Positions 46,181-55,939 of a DNA stretch of 64,000 nucleotides are shown here, in pieces. Below the pieces are notes generated by a model that saw only the letters and a list, made by a program, of their open reading frames with translations, was not told the DNA's origin and made no database searches. A program made the translations under genes and the position numbers. The DNA lies in NCBI GenBank assembly GCA_963793095.1, contig CAWBYY010000009.1, positions 87,550-151,549 on the forward strand, read 5' to 3'. Position 1 is the stretch's first letter, and each line of letters starts with the position of its first letter. The DNA comes from CAVWDI01 sp963793095 (GTDB lineage: Bacteria; Chloroflexota; Anaerolineae; Anaerolineales; UBA4823).

Positions 46181-47414
46181 TCACAGCGGCTTCTCAGGTG
46201 GTTGGATAATCATACCAGTAGGATCTTCCGGCCGCTGGGCGACACCGTCCGGGACCATAATCGCCGTACTCTTGCAGCGTTTCCCACATGGCCATGATAT
46301 TCTCAGGCGGCACATTGGCCTGGATATTGTGCACGGCCGCAGCGACAAAACCACCACCAGGGCCGAAATCGTCGACCCGGCGGCGGACTTCCTCGCGAGA
46401 CCTGTCCAGGCGAGCCATCAGGAAGACGCCTTGCGTATCAACCAGGCCACCCCAAAAGGTGATATCATCGCCGAAATCGCGCTTTAAGAGCCGGCCGATT
46501 CCATGCCGGCTGCGTTCACCTGGACCGGGTTGATGATGTCAACCCCAATTTCGATCAGGTCAGGTATGATCTCGCTGATCTGCACCGCAGCTGTGGAAGA
46601 AGATCTTGGCATCCGTGCGAGCCTTAATGAAAGTCGAAAGATCTTCTTGTGGCGTGGTTTAATGACCGTTCGGTACGTCTCAGGCTGAATGAGCAGGTCA
46701 TATTGGCCGGCCACATCGTCCGCTTCCTGGACTACATCGGCGTATTCGCCAACCAGCGGCAGGGCGATGTCCCAGTATGCGAGCTTCAGGTCAGCAATTG
46801 TGTCCATCAAGTACTCAAGCCATTTGCGATTGGTCACAAAGTCTGGATAGAACTTGGAAAAGCCGCGGATCCAGGCGGTCACTTCCACAACACCAGCACT
46901 CAGTCCGCCAATAATAACCAGCTCTCCCGCGTTCTTCGGCGACCTTGCGGGCTCGTTCCTGAAGGCCTTCAAACCGGCTCGGATCGCTCGGATCCGGCCA
47001 GGGAAAGTTATTAATATCCGCAATACTTGTTGCTTCAGACAGAGGATGGTCAAACATATCGTAAAAGAATCCGCCGTCCTTTGGTTTTCGCCAGCCAATG
47101 CCCCATTCATCGTGAAAAAAGTCGTAGCCAGGCATATCAGTGGAATTGATTTCGATTCCGAATGTTGCTGAAGAGCGCGGCGCCACATTGCGCACGTCTG
47201 AGCCAAGCCTCTCCCGGACATCTTCATCCACTGTCGCGATCTGCTGGAATATATCCATTACTCCGATATCCACATCCGGCAATCCCAGGGTCTCGCGAAG
47301 TTTGCGGTAAGCGTTAATATGGATGCTCGTCAGCACTGTGCCCCCCAGGTCAAAGGGGACCCGGTCTGCTTCTTTATGATCCAGCACTAATTTTCCGCGT
47401 TCTCTCGAATTCAT
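46181..47414 (-). CDS. UroD-family corrinoid methyltransferase, several frameshifts
   Basis: A uroporphyrinogen-decarboxylase-like methyltransferase (MtaA/CmuA/MtbA superfamily). ATG 47414 begins MNSRERGKLVLDHKEADRVPFDL, followed by GTVLTSIHINAYRKLRE. Joined pieces: 46815-47414, then 46484-46900 (KWLEYLMDTIADLKLAYWDIA, EADDVAGQYDLLIQPETYR), then 46194-46480 with GGGFVAAAVHNIQANVPPENI. Shifts lie near 46880, 46590 and 46480. The family binds a methyl donor or transfers methyl between a corrinoid protein and a thiol or tetrahydrofolate by way of a zinc site. The HNIQ segment is the usual C-terminal zinc/substrate loop. Its partner is the adjacent corrinoid protein. The donor is likely a sugar-derived methyl (inferred). 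Confidence 0.8.
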
Positions 47415-47454
47415 CTTTTTCCTCGCATTATTAAAAAAATTGTGATTAAACCAA

Positions 47455-48255
47455 TCATCCTAACAAGTTGAGCTCATCCCGGACCCGGTCACAGATCTGC
47501 CGGCAGGCTGCATGCATACTTTTCTCGCCCACTTCAGCGTCTGCATGGCGCGGATCGTCACCTTCACTTACGGTCCGGTCTGGAGTAGGCCTGCCTAAAA
47601 AAGTTGGGTAATCGACAATGGCAAAGTCTTTATTTTTAAGCGGTTGGTCTTTTGGAGGGAGTTTACTCAGGTCAACGGTATCCGGCGCCAGCGCGAGCAT
47701 GACCGAGGTTTCAATTCTGGATGCGTGACCGACCTCAAATATCCCGGTATCATTCTGCACAAACGGCAGCGCAACCAGCACCCGGACCCCTCCTCCAGCA
47801 TTGAATTCGGCAGCCAACCGTTCTAATGTTTCAAGCTGGTTTGTGGCTGCATGCCCGCTGACCAGGACAATTATTTTAAATTTCATCCTCTGGATCAGGC
47901 GCAAATGCTCTCTAACAACAAGGGCAAACATTTCCTGGCTAGTGTACATACTTGGCAAGCTGTTATCCGGGAAATCCATCCCGATGATCCATTCAGGTGA
48001 ATCGAATCCCAGCCAGTCCAGCATCTCCTGCGGTCTCTCGCGTTCGGTACCGAAATAAAGGGTAGGCATCACCAAACCGCCGCATAATTCAGCTGCCATC
48101 TCGGCTACGCTCTCTGCGTTAAAGGAATCCACACCCATTGGAAGGTGCGGTCCGTGCCATTCCAGCAGCCCGAGCGGCAGGTATGCAACCGGCGCTCTAT
48201 TTAACTCCGCCAGGATCTGGTCTGGCCTCAAGTACTGGATTTTCCTGGTGTCCAT
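47455..48255 (-). CDS. Creatininase-family hydrolase
   Basis: 266 aa. Creatininase family proteins are Zn/Mn amidohydrolases that open cyclic amides or lactams. Motifs: LEWHGPHLPMGVDSFNAE near residues 30-47 (metal-binding Glu and His, Asp), VSGHAATNQLE near 138-148 and the end motif GHASRIETSVMLALAP around 175-190. Metal ligands Glu, His, Asp, His and Glu are all in place. The true substrate is not known for most members. Start ATG 48255; intact. It lies 40 bases upstream of the methyltransferase gene and 9 bases after the DUF4380 stop. Confidence 0.82.
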   Translation of the reverse strand: MDTRKIQYLRPDQILAELNRAPVAYLPLGLLEWHGPHLPMGVDSFNAESVAEMAAELCGGLVMPTLYFGTERERPQEMLDWLGFDSPEWIIGMDFPDNSLPSMYTSQEMFALVVREHLRLIQRMKFKIIVLVSGHAATNQLETLERLAAEFNAGGGVRVLVALPFVQNDTGIFEVGHASRIETSVMLALAPDTVDLSKLPPKDQPLKNKDFAIVDYPTFLGRPTPDRTVSEGDDPRHADAEVGEKSMHAACRQICDRVRDELNLLG

Positions 48256-48264
48256 AATTGCTGT

Positions 48265-49551
48265 CTATTCTATATAAACATTTGCCAATATTATGATCTC
48301 GCGATCAAATTCCCGGATAACGCCGAGTTCAACGCCTCCAGCCTTTTCTGGTGGGATGAAACGGTGATCCACAACTACCTCTTCGAGTGGGCTGACCTGG
48401 CAAATATGTTCCGATTTGATCCTTCCACCGGCTTCATCTATCCACCACAACTGCAATATACCGGCATCAAACACACCCAGCTCAGCCTGCAGTTTCACGG
48501 TTGAATCCTGCCTGGTTGCAGTCAGGGGTCTTGAAAAACAGCCTCCCCCTGAAACTTCCCGGATCTCCCCCGGACAGCGGCAGGCGCCCCATTCGATCGA
48601 AAAACTGGTGGTTTCTCCCGGTTGGATTTCCCGAATTGTACTGAGCACTTCGGTCTCCATCAGATATATCTCGCTTTTGGAATAATCAAGAGTTTCCACA
48701 ATCCCTGCTCCAACCGTCCAGCATTCAACCGTCGCGCCGTCGTCCGGGTACACCCCGCCGGGAACATATTCAAACATTTCGACAAAAGAATATCCCTGGC
48801 TGGTGTTGCTGAAAGCGATCCAGCCTGCGGATGAATCAATTCCCACTTTTCCGATTTTCCACTGATAGGTAGCTCTAAATATTCCATTTTGCAGGTCGCA
48901 GGCCCATTGAGGGTTATCCTCTTCCCCGAACATCAGGTTGTATCCGTTTGGAAAGCGGCTGTTGGGATTCAGGGGGGTGGTGACAATACAACCAGAGTCA
49001 TATGTCTGCCTCTGAGCGTTACCAGGTTTACCAGCGTTCAACTGCACAACATCCCAGATACTCCAGTTAATCTTTTTTTCTGAGATATTGCTAAAAGCCA
49101 GGTCCAGCTGAACCCTGCTGCTCCCCTGAGTGATGCCTGCCTGGCGGGTGATCTGGACTCCTGTTTTATGATCAGGCGGGCTGACCATTTTCACTCTGGC
49201 AGAAGAGCCATCACCGTCTAAACCATCCAGCTGGTACCGGCCTGTATCCAGCACCGGATCGGGCGGTCCGTGCCACTGGGATTTGTTTTCCCAGCCCTGC
49301 GGGGCTGGCCAGGTCTTATCACCGCCGTAATTCTTCCAATCCACCAACCTGCCCTGGCCACTATTTTGTTCAGGGCTGAACAATTTGCCTGCCAGATCCG
49401 GGTCAACATACAGGTATTCGTACGGCCCCAGATTGTATGCCATTATGCGCCCACCGATATCCGGCACCGCGACAAGGGTAATCAGATCATTTTCCAGAGT
49501 GACCGCTTTCCAGCCTCTGAATCTCGATTTTTTATACTTGACCTTACCCAT
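48265..49551 (-). CDS. DUF4380 protein, aldose-epimerase-like beta fold
   Basis: 428 aa, probably cytosolic (no signal peptide). The N-terminal pattern ITLVAVPDIGGRIMAYNLG resembles galactose-mutarotase-like folds, followed by WKNYGGDKTWPAPQGW with the aromatic and polar loop typical of DUF4380. The rest is beta-rich. No catalytic annotation exists for the family; sugar binding or epimerisation is plausible from the fold and from its place in a sugar operon. Its ATG at 49551 shares that base with the final base of the ATPase gene stop codon. Intact. Confidence 0.68.
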   Translation of the reverse strand: MGKVKYKKSRFRGWKAVTLENDLITLVAVPDIGGRIMAYNLGPYEYLYVDPDLAGKLFSPEQNSGQGRLVDWKNYGGDKTWPAPQGWENKSQWHGPPDPVLDTGRYQLDGLDGDGSSARVKMVSPPDHKTGVQITRQAGITQGSSRVQLDLAFSNISEKKINWSIWDVVQLNAGKPGNAQRQTYDSGCIVTTPLNPNSRFPNGYNLMFGEEDNPQWACDLQNGIFRATYQWKIGKVGIDSSAGWIAFSNTSQGYSFVEMFEYVPGGVYPDDGATVECWTVGAGIVETLDYSKSEIYLMETEVLSTIREIQPGETTSFSIEWGACRCPGEIREVSGGGCFSRPLTATRQDSTVKLQAELGVFDAGILQLWWIDEAGGRIKSEHICQVSPLEEVVVDHRFIPPEKAGGVELGVIREFDREIIILANVYIE

Positions 49552-51123
49552 TACCCATTAATTTTGCCGTTCCCAAGATCATCCAGCCAACCGATCCCGG
49601 TTCTATTAGCGTTGTTTGAATTTTCCGGATTACCGACCCCGGTGGCATACATGATTATCGTCTCTTCGTCACACTGCTCCTTCTCAAGAATTGCGGTGAC
49701 CTCCTTTTCATGCATCACGACCACCCGGTCGGACATTGCCAGAATTTCTGGCAGCTCAGACGATATCAGCATTATGCTGATTCCCTGGCTTGCCAGTTGA
49801 CGCATCAAGCGGTAAATATCCGCCTTTGCGCCCACATCCACGCCGTGGGTTGGCTCATCCATAATCAGCAGTTTCGGATTTATCGCCAGCCAGCGGGCCA
49901 GGGTTGTTTTCTGCTGGTTGCCGCCGCTCAGGCTGCTGACCGGATCTTCAAGCGATCCAAGTTTTATGCTCAGGCGGTCGACAAACATGCTCGTATTCTC
50001 ATTAACCTTCCTGCGGTTAACGAACCCTCCGCGGCTCAGATCGCCCAGTTTCGCCACAACCATATTGAACTTGGTCGATAGCCCCATGAATAAAGAAAGA
50101 TCTTTTCGGTCCTCCTGGACCATACCCAGGCCACTTTTTATTGCCTGGGACGGGTGCGAAAAATGTACCTGCTCGCCATCCAGGAATATCTGCCCGGATT
50201 TACAACGGTTGTGCCCGAATATCGCAAGCGCCAGGTCCGACCGGCCAGCGCCCACCAGTCCCGCAAAACCTACTATTTCACCTTCGCGGATATTAAAACT
50301 GACGTTCTTAAATTTATCGGAGGTCAGGTCGCGGACCTCAAGACGAACTTCCCCGATCTCGTGCCCTACCCTTCCCAATTCCCGGATCAGTTCACGGCCC
50401 ACCATCATATGAATGATCTTATCGACACTGGCTTCCTCTTTGAGCAACGTTCCCCGGTACATGCCGTCTCGAAGCACGCTAATCCGGTCAGCAATATGCA
50501 ATACCTCTTCAATTTTATGAGACACATAAATAATTGCGACGTCTTTCTTCTTCAGTTCCTCTATTACTTCAAACAGGCGCCTGGTTTCAGTATCAGAAAG
50601 AGATGAATTGGGTTCATCCATGATCAACAGGTTCGAATCAAGTGAAAGCGCCTTGGCAATCTCGACCAGCTGTCGCTGGGAAATGGTCAGGTCACTTACC
50701 TGTCTCTTTGGATTAATATCCAAACCAACTTCATCCAGCATCCGGCGGGTTTCCCGTTCAGCGTCTTTCCAGCGAATTCTCCCATTTCCAGAAGGCATCC
50801 TGCCCATAAAAACGTTTTCAATAACGTTCAGCTGGGGCATCATCGCCAGTTCCTGGTGGATTACCGAAATGCCTGCTTCAATCGCCTCACGCGGCCTTTC
50901 AAACTCCACCTCTTTTCCATTAAAAAGGACCACCCCGCTGTCGCGGCTGAACAATCCCCGCCAGTACATTTATCAGGGTGGTTTTACCAGCCCCATTTTC
51001 ACCAACAAGAGCATGAACTTCACCGTAGCGAACATCGAAATTCACATCCTTCAGCGCCTGGACGCCACCATAGCGCTTTGATATTTCAAACACTTCTAAG
51101 ATATGGTTATTATTATTGTTCAT
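49551..51123 (-). CDS. Sugar ABC transporter ATPase (RbsA/XylG-type, two NBDs), one frameshift
   Basis: About 523 aa with two nucleotide-binding domains. ATG 51123 begins MNNNNNHILEVFEISKRYGG; a TTG further up is unlikely. NBD1 has Walker A GENGAGKTT, signature ISQRQLVEIAKAL and Walker B LLIMDEPN, with SSLSD in the place of the usual TSAL. A one-base shift near 50960 lies just after VLAGI and joins FSRDSGVVLFNGKE. NBD2 has degenerate Walker A GLVGAGRSDL, signature LSGGNQQKTTLARWL and LLIMDEPTHGVDVGAK. This is the usual arrangement for pentose/hexose importers. It pairs with the permease and binding protein of the same operon. Confidence 0.85.
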
Positions 51124-51213
51124 CGGTATCGTACACGCTCCTGTTAACAAAAATAATAATTCCAAGAATGTGATCGGATGGCAAAACCATCCGATCACAA
51201 TTCCAATTAACGG

Positions 51214-53313
51214 TTACGGCCAGAACTGGTCGATATTATCCTTTGTCACGATGTCAGCCCGGGTAACCAGGCGGCCGCACTCAGGAGCAACCCCGCCAAC
51301 CAGGTAGTTGTACATCCGGATCGCAGGATCATGGCCCTGTGCAAACGGGTCCTGTCCGATTGTGGCGTACACCACGCCCTTCTGTACAAATTCCATGGTC
51401 TCGTCGACGAAGTCAAACGACACTACCCAAACCTCTCCGGCTTTGCCGGCGTCTTCAACAGCCGCAGCAGCCCCGAAGGGTCCGCCGGCGGTCACGTAGA
51501 TGCCTGCCAGGTCGGGATTAGCTGACATGAAGTCCTGCGCCTGGGTATAGGCGGTGTCGCCCTTATCCAGGTTCTCAACTTCACCCACTATCTCGATCCC
51601 GGGGTATTCCGCCGCACACTTGTCAACAAAGCCGGTCCGGCGAAGTTCGTGCGCTTCAACTGCAAAGAAGCCGGTGATGATGGCCACTTTGCCCTCGCCG
51701 CCAATCGCCTCTGCCATCGCCTCGCAGGCGGTCTCTCCCTGCAGGTACAGGTCCGCACCCACAAAGAACAACCGGGCGTTCTCGACCTCTGTCTCAGAGT
51801 TGAATGTCGAGACCGGGATGCCCTGGGCTGCCGCCGTGTCGATGAACGGTGCCACTCCAGCATCGCCGGCTATCGTTGCGATCGCATCGTATTCCTGCGC
51901 TACCGCAGCCTCGATCGCCTGTCCAAACACATCAGCCGTGTGCTGGTCGCCGGGGACGATCCAGTCCACAGTCACACCGTAAGGCTCCAGCTCTTCGGCC
52001 GCCTTCTGGGTGCCTTCCTTTACCGGAATCCAGAACGGGTTGTTTTCCAGTCCCAGCACCGCAATCTTCATCTCACCAGGCGGCTGCTGGTCAACCGGCT
52101 GCACGGTGCCCTCGTCTTCGGGCGTGCAGGCGCTGTCAAACGGCGGAGGAGGCGGCAGTTCTGCCATCTCTTCCTCGGCTTCCTCTTCAGCCGGCTCTCC
52201 ACCAGGAGGAGCCCAGAACTGGTCGATATTTTCCTTTGTCACGATGTCAGCCCGGGTAACCAGGCGGCCGCACTCAGGAGCAACCCCGCCAACCAGGTAG
52301 TTGTACATCCGGATCGCAGGATCATGGCCCTGTGCAAACGGGTCCTGTCCGATTGTGGCGTACACCACGCCCTTCTGTACAAATTCCATGGTCTCGTCGA
52401 CGAAGTCAAACGACACTACCCAAACCTCTCCGGCTTTGCCGGCGTCTTCAACAGCCGCAGCAGCCCCGAAGGGTCCGCCGGCGGTCACGTAGATGCCTGC
52501 CAGGTCGGGATTAGCTGACATGAAGTCCTGCGCCTGGGTATAGGCGGTGTCGCCCTTATCCAGGTTCTCAACTTCACCCACTATCTCGATCCCGGGGTAT
52601 TCCGCCGCACACTTGTCAACAAAGCCGGTCCGGCGAAGTTCGTGCGCTTCAACTGCAAAGAAGCCGGTGATGATGGCCACTTTGCCCTCGCCGCCAATCG
52701 CCTCTGCCATCGCCTCGCAGGCGGTCTCTCCCTGCAGGTACAGGTCCGCACCCACAAAGAACAACCGCGCGTTCTCGACCTCTGTCTCAGAGTTGAATGT
52801 CGAGACCGGGATGCCCTGGGCTGCCGCCGTGTCGATGTAAGGCGCCACTCCGGCATCGCCGGCTATCGTTGCGATCGCATCGTATTCCTGCGCTACCGCA
52901 GCCTCGATCGCCTGTCCAAACACATCAGCCGTGTGCTGGTCGCCAGGGACGATCCAGTCCACAGTCACACCGTAGGGCGCCAGTTCTTCGGCTGCCTTCT
53001 GGGTGCCTTCCTTTACCGGAATCCAGAACGGGTTGTTTTCCAGACCCAGCACCGCAATCTTCATCTCGCCAGGCGGCTGCTTGTCAACCGGCTGCACCGT
53101 GCCCTCGTCTTCGGGCGTGCAGGCGCTGTCGAACGGCGGAGGAGGCGGCAGTTCTGCCATCTCTTCCTCGGCTTCCTCTGCTTCTTCCACTTCCGCCGGT
53201 TCCTCCGCTACCTCTTCAACTGCCGGCTCGGCTGCTGGTTGTGCGCAGGAAGCAAGCACCAGCGAGAAGACCGCCAGGATCGACAGGAGCAAAAATATTG
53301 ATTTTTTATTCAT
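51214..53313 (-). CDS. Double-domain sugar-binding lipoprotein (two RbsB/XylF-type domains in one chain)
   Basis: A 699-aa lipoprotein. The signal peptide ends LVLASC with Cys23, then a Glu/Ala-rich linker. Two type-1 periplasmic-binding domains (Peripla_BP_4 family) follow, each about 310 aa and almost identical: KIAVLGLENNPFWIPVKEG, AQEYDAIATIAGDAGVAP, GIPVSTFNSETEVENARLF and AGIYVTAGGPFGAAAAVEDAG occur twice, 331 residues apart. The domains are separated by a second linker (APPGGEPAEEEAEEEM) and the protein ends QFWP after domain 2. Each lobe should bind a sugar for the transporter; a single polypeptide carrying two is unusual. ATG 53313 follows AAGGAGAATGAGG. The frame is open throughout. 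Confidence 0.88.
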   Translation of the reverse strand: MNKKSIFLLLSILAVFSLVLASCAQPAAEPAVEEVAEEPAEVEEAEEAEEEMAELPPPPPFDSACTPEDEGTVQPVDKQPPGEMKIAVLGLENNPFWIPVKEGTQKAAEELAPYGVTVDWIVPGDQHTADVFGQAIEAAVAQEYDAIATIAGDAGVAPYIDTAAAQGIPVSTFNSETEVENARLFFVGADLYLQGETACEAMAEAIGGEGKVAIITGFFAVEAHELRRTGFVDKCAAEYPGIEIVGEVENLDKGDTAYTQAQDFMSANPDLAGIYVTAGGPFGAAAAVEDAGKAGEVWVVSFDFVDETMEFVQKGVVYATIGQDPFAQGHDPAIRMYNYLVGGVAPECGRLVTRADIVTKENIDQFWAPPGGEPAEEEAEEEMAELPPPPPFDSACTPEDEGTVQPVDQQPPGEMKIAVLGLENNPFWIPVKEGTQKAAEELEPYGVTVDWIVPGDQHTADVFGQAIEAAVAQEYDAIATIAGDAGVAPFIDTAAAQGIPVSTFNSETEVENARLFFVGADLYLQGETACEAMAEAIGGEGKVAIITGFFAVEAHELRRTGFVDKCAAEYPGIEIVGEVENLDKGDTAYTQAQDFMSANPDLAGIYVTAGGPFGAAAAVEDAGKAGEVWVVSFDFVDETMEFVQKGVVYATIGQDPFAQGHDPAIRMYNYLVGGVAPECGRLVTRADIVTKDNIDQFWP
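51221..53180. repeat. 993-bp in-frame tandem duplication inside the binding-protein gene
   Basis: 51221-52187 and 52214-53180 are nearly identical over about 967 bases, offset by exactly 993 (331 codons). Differences are few and scattered, for example at 51847-51854 against 52837-52849 and at 51980-51999 against 52973-52992. The sequence differs at both outer ends and at the linker, so the copies are not an end-to-end assembly echo. Confidence 0.9.
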
Positions 53314-53422
53314 TCCTCATTCTCCTTTTTAAACATTGCACATGGGGTAGTTATTGAAACTACATTTAGATATACGACATGCTCTCCAATACTAAATCCG
53401 GTGTTCACCTCCTTTTTATTAA

Positions 53423-54448
53423 TCAGGTCCTCCTCTTTCTTAATTGATCAAGCGCCACGGCGAGGATGATAACAACTCCAATTGTGACGGTTTGCATGTA
53501 GATCGGCAGCTTTAAAAGTACAAAGGCATTGCGGATCACAGCCATAATCGCTGCTCCAATAACCGCGCCCAGAATAGTCCCCTCGCCTCCCATAAGGCTG
53601 GCGCCTCCGATTACAACCGCTGCGATAACATCCAGTTCAACCCCCAGGCCAAGATTGGTAGGCGCAGTTGAAAGCAAACCTGCTCCCATCACACCTGCCA
53701 TGGCGGCCAGGGTCCCGGTTATGGTATAGACGAACAGGCGTACGTTTCCAACATTCACACCCGATAACCGGGCGGCTTGCTCATTGCTCCCAACTGCATA
53801 TATCTGTCTACCAAGAACGACATTCCCCAGAAAATAGCTGAAAATCACCACCAGGATGACCATTTCGATTACCGGGAACGGCACCTGGCCTATATGGCCT
53901 GCCCCCAGGAAATTCACTCCCTCATTCCGCATGGGGATATTGCTTGCCACAGATCCCTGCAGCCCGGTTGCGATCAGGTAAGTCAGGCCGCGGGCGATGC
54001 TCAGCATACCCAGTGTTGTGATGAAAGGGTTGACCTTCACCCGGGTGATGATCAATCCATTTATCGCGCCCAGGATTGTGCCAACCGCGATACCTGCAGC
54101 AAACGCCAGCCATGGGGGCCACTCTCCGTATGTCATCAAGCGCGCTGCTGACATTGCGGATACTGCAGCCAGGGAACCAACAGACAGGTCAATCCCGCCG
54201 CTGACGATAACCATTGTCATACCGATTGCCATGATGGCGATAGTGCTCATCCCCCGGGCGACATTGAAGAGATTCTGAGGTTTGGCGAAGTATGGACTGG
54301 CTAATGTCATAATCATGCATAGCACAATTAACGCGAAAAACACGCCGGATTCACGGGTTGTAAAAATCCTCTTCAGGATCACCCTCGCCGAAATGGCGCC
54401 TTTTTTCGTCTCTTCAGAGGTCGTTGCTTCTTGGGTTGTTTCACTCAT
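53423..54448 (-). CDS. Sugar ABC transporter permease (RbsC/XylH-type)
   Basis: A 341-aa membrane protein with about nine helices. Family motifs: NVARGMSTIAIMAIGMTMVIVSGGIDLSVGSLAA near 65-100, INGLIITRVKVNPFITTLGM with the EAA-like loop, GRQIYAVGSNEQAARLSGVNV and VDVIAAVVIGGASLMGGEGT near the C-terminus. It forms the membrane channel with the ATPase encoded downstream; the substrate, by neighbours, is a pentose or methylated sugar. ATG 54448. Intact; it ends 110 bases before the binding-protein ATG. Confidence 0.9.
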   Translation of the reverse strand: MSETTQEATTSEETKKGAISARVILKRIFTTRESGVFFALIVLCMIMTLASPYFAKPQNLFNVARGMSTIAIMAIGMTMVIVSGGIDLSVGSLAAVSAMSAARLMTYGEWPPWLAFAAGIAVGTILGAINGLIITRVKVNPFITTLGMLSIARGLTYLIATGLQGSVASNIPMRNEGVNFLGAGHIGQVPFPVIEMVILVVIFSYFLGNVVLGRQIYAVGSNEQAARLSGVNVGNVRLFVYTITGTLAAMAGVMGAGLLSTAPTNLGLGVELDVIAAVVIGGASLMGGEGTILGAVIGAAIMAVIRNAFVLLKLPIYMQTVTIGVVIILAVALDQLRKRRT

Positions 54449-54491
54449 AATGCCTCCGATTCCAATTCATAAAAATAAATTCTTGTATACC

Positions 54492-55724
54492 CTAAAAGAC
54501 CAGCGTTGGTTCTCGCAGTATCTCATCCAGGACAAGCGCCACCGCTCCCATCACAGAAGCATCAGTCTGGTGGGCTGATGGGACAATGGAAACATTTTCG
54601 CGGTTTGGTGCCAGGCTGTGAGCGCGCACTGTTTCTTCCACCACCGGTAGGATAAACGGGCTGGCAAGGTTTAATGCCCCGCCCAGTACGATCATTTCTG
54701 GATTGAATATATTAATCAGGTTAGCTGTGCCGATCCCGAGGTAGCGCCCGTTCTCATGCAGCGCGGCCAACGCGACCTCATCTCCCTCAGAGGCAGCCTC
54801 GAGTACCAGCTCGAACGTGATCTGTTCCAGGTCGCCGCCCGCTTTTTGACGGACGACCGAATCCGCCCCGGTCCGTAAAATCCGGCGCACCCTGCGTTCC
54901 ACAATCCGCGGCCCGACGAAAGTTTCCCAGCAGCCGCGCTTTCCGCAGCCGCAAATCTCCCCGCCGGCATCAAAGGTCACATGACCCACTTCGCTTGCAT
55001 AGCCATAGCTTCCCCGGAAAAGTTTACCGTCCAGCACAATACCGCCCCCCAGCCCGTACCCGGCGCTGAGAAAAATGAAGTTCTCGATCCCCCGGGCCGC
55101 GCCGAAATAATATTCGCCCAGGGCGGCCGCATTGGCCTCGTTTTCAACAAACAGGGGCAGGTCGAAATGCTCCTTCAAGATCTCCAGGACCGGTACATCC
55201 TGCCAGTGCAGGTTGGGAGCTATCCTGAGCCGCCCATCGTGGTAATCAACCAGTCCCGGCACACCCACCCCGATACCAAACTGGGTCAGACCTTTGACTT
55301 CCGGAGAATTAAGACCTTCCTGGATGATCTCCACCAGTCGATCCATAGTTGCGGTCTGTTCCTGACCGGGTGTGATCGAAACCCGCTTCCTCCACAAAAT
55401 TTTAGCTGTAAAATCCGTGGCGATAGCCAGCAGGTAATCGACATTTATTTCCGCCCCCAGTGCGCATCCTCCGTTTGGGTTTAACTCCAATAACCTGCCC
55501 GGGCGTCCAATTTCAGGCTGAAGAAGTTCTGTCTCCCTGACCAGGTTCTCGGAGATCAGGTCATTGACAATGCTGGAGACAGTACTGGCGTTCAGGCCGG
55601 TTTCCTGGGCAAGCCTGGAACGCGAGTAAAAATTATCCTTTCTGAGTTTCCCCAGGATGAGGGAACGGTTCACCTTTCGAACCCAGATCTGGTCAGCGGT
55701 GCTGTTTTTTCGAACCGGGGGCAT
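54492..55724 (-). CDS. xylR: ROK-family transcriptional repressor, XylR-like
   Basis: 410 aa. An N-terminal winged HTH (SLILGKLRKDNFYSRSRLAQETGLNASTVSSIVNDL) is followed by a ROK sugar-kinase-like domain with GIGVGVPGLVDY, the sugar site NEANAAALGE, SAGYGLGGGIVLDG and the zinc motif CGCGKRGCWETF. As in Bacillus XylR, sugar binding is expected to release it from DNA. It is the first gene of the operon, and an inverted repeat very like the known XylR operator lies directly upstream, so it probably represses its own operon. ATG 55724. Intact. The sugar specificity (xylose or its derivative) is inferred from xylA and the operator. Confidence 0.85.
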   Translation of the reverse strand: MPPVRKNSTADQIWVRKVNRSLILGKLRKDNFYSRSRLAQETGLNASTVSSIVNDLISENLVRETELLQPEIGRPGRLLELNPNGGCALGAEINVDYLLAIATDFTAKILWRKRVSITPGQEQTATMDRLVEIIQEGLNSPEVKGLTQFGIGVGVPGLVDYHDGRLRIAPNLHWQDVPVLEILKEHFDLPLFVENEANAAALGEYYFGAARGIENFIFLSAGYGLGGGIVLDGKLFRGSYGYASEVGHVTFDAGGEICGCGKRGCWETFVGPRIVERRVRRILRTGADSVVRQKAGGDLEQITFELVLEAASEGDEVALAALHENGRYLGIGTANLINIFNPEMIVLGGALNLASPFILPVVEETVRAHSLAPNRENVSIVPSAHQTDASVMGAVALVLDEILREPTLVF

Positions 55725-55751
55725 TTATTCCAAATTCTCTTCTCACTCTAT

Positions 55752-55776
55752 TTACTTTATTGGGACAATAAAGTAA
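55752..55776. promoter_or_regulatory. XylR-type operator
   Basis: Perfect inverted repeat: TTACTTTATTG and CAATAAAGTAA around a three-base centre. It resembles the Bacillus XylR operator (TTAGTTTGTTT...ACAAACTAA) in length and centre. It lies five bases downstream of the -10, across the likely start site, and 28 bases before the xylR ATG. Confidence 0.8.
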
Positions 55777-55780
55777 CACC

Positions 55781-55809
55781 ATTATATAGATTTAATATGC
55801 TCGTGTCAA
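55781..55809 (-). promoter_or_regulatory. Consensus promoter of the xylR-transporter-corrinoid-xylA operon
   Basis: On the minus strand TTGACA (55809-55804) and TATAAT (55786-55781) with an exact 17-base spacer. Confidence 0.8.
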
Positions 55810-55939
55810 GTTTTTGTGCGCTTTAGATACAAAAATCACATAAATAACGCAGTAATAACCCCGAACAAGGTTGAATCCTCTCGATATCCCAGAAAACAAG
55901 GTATCATTGGGGAATTGTAATAATTTACCTGGTAATAAA

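Noticed and set aside
51649..52518. 289-codon plus-strand frame inside the binding-protein gene
   Set aside because: Antisense shadow; similar frames appear in both repeat copies simply because the DNA is duplicated.
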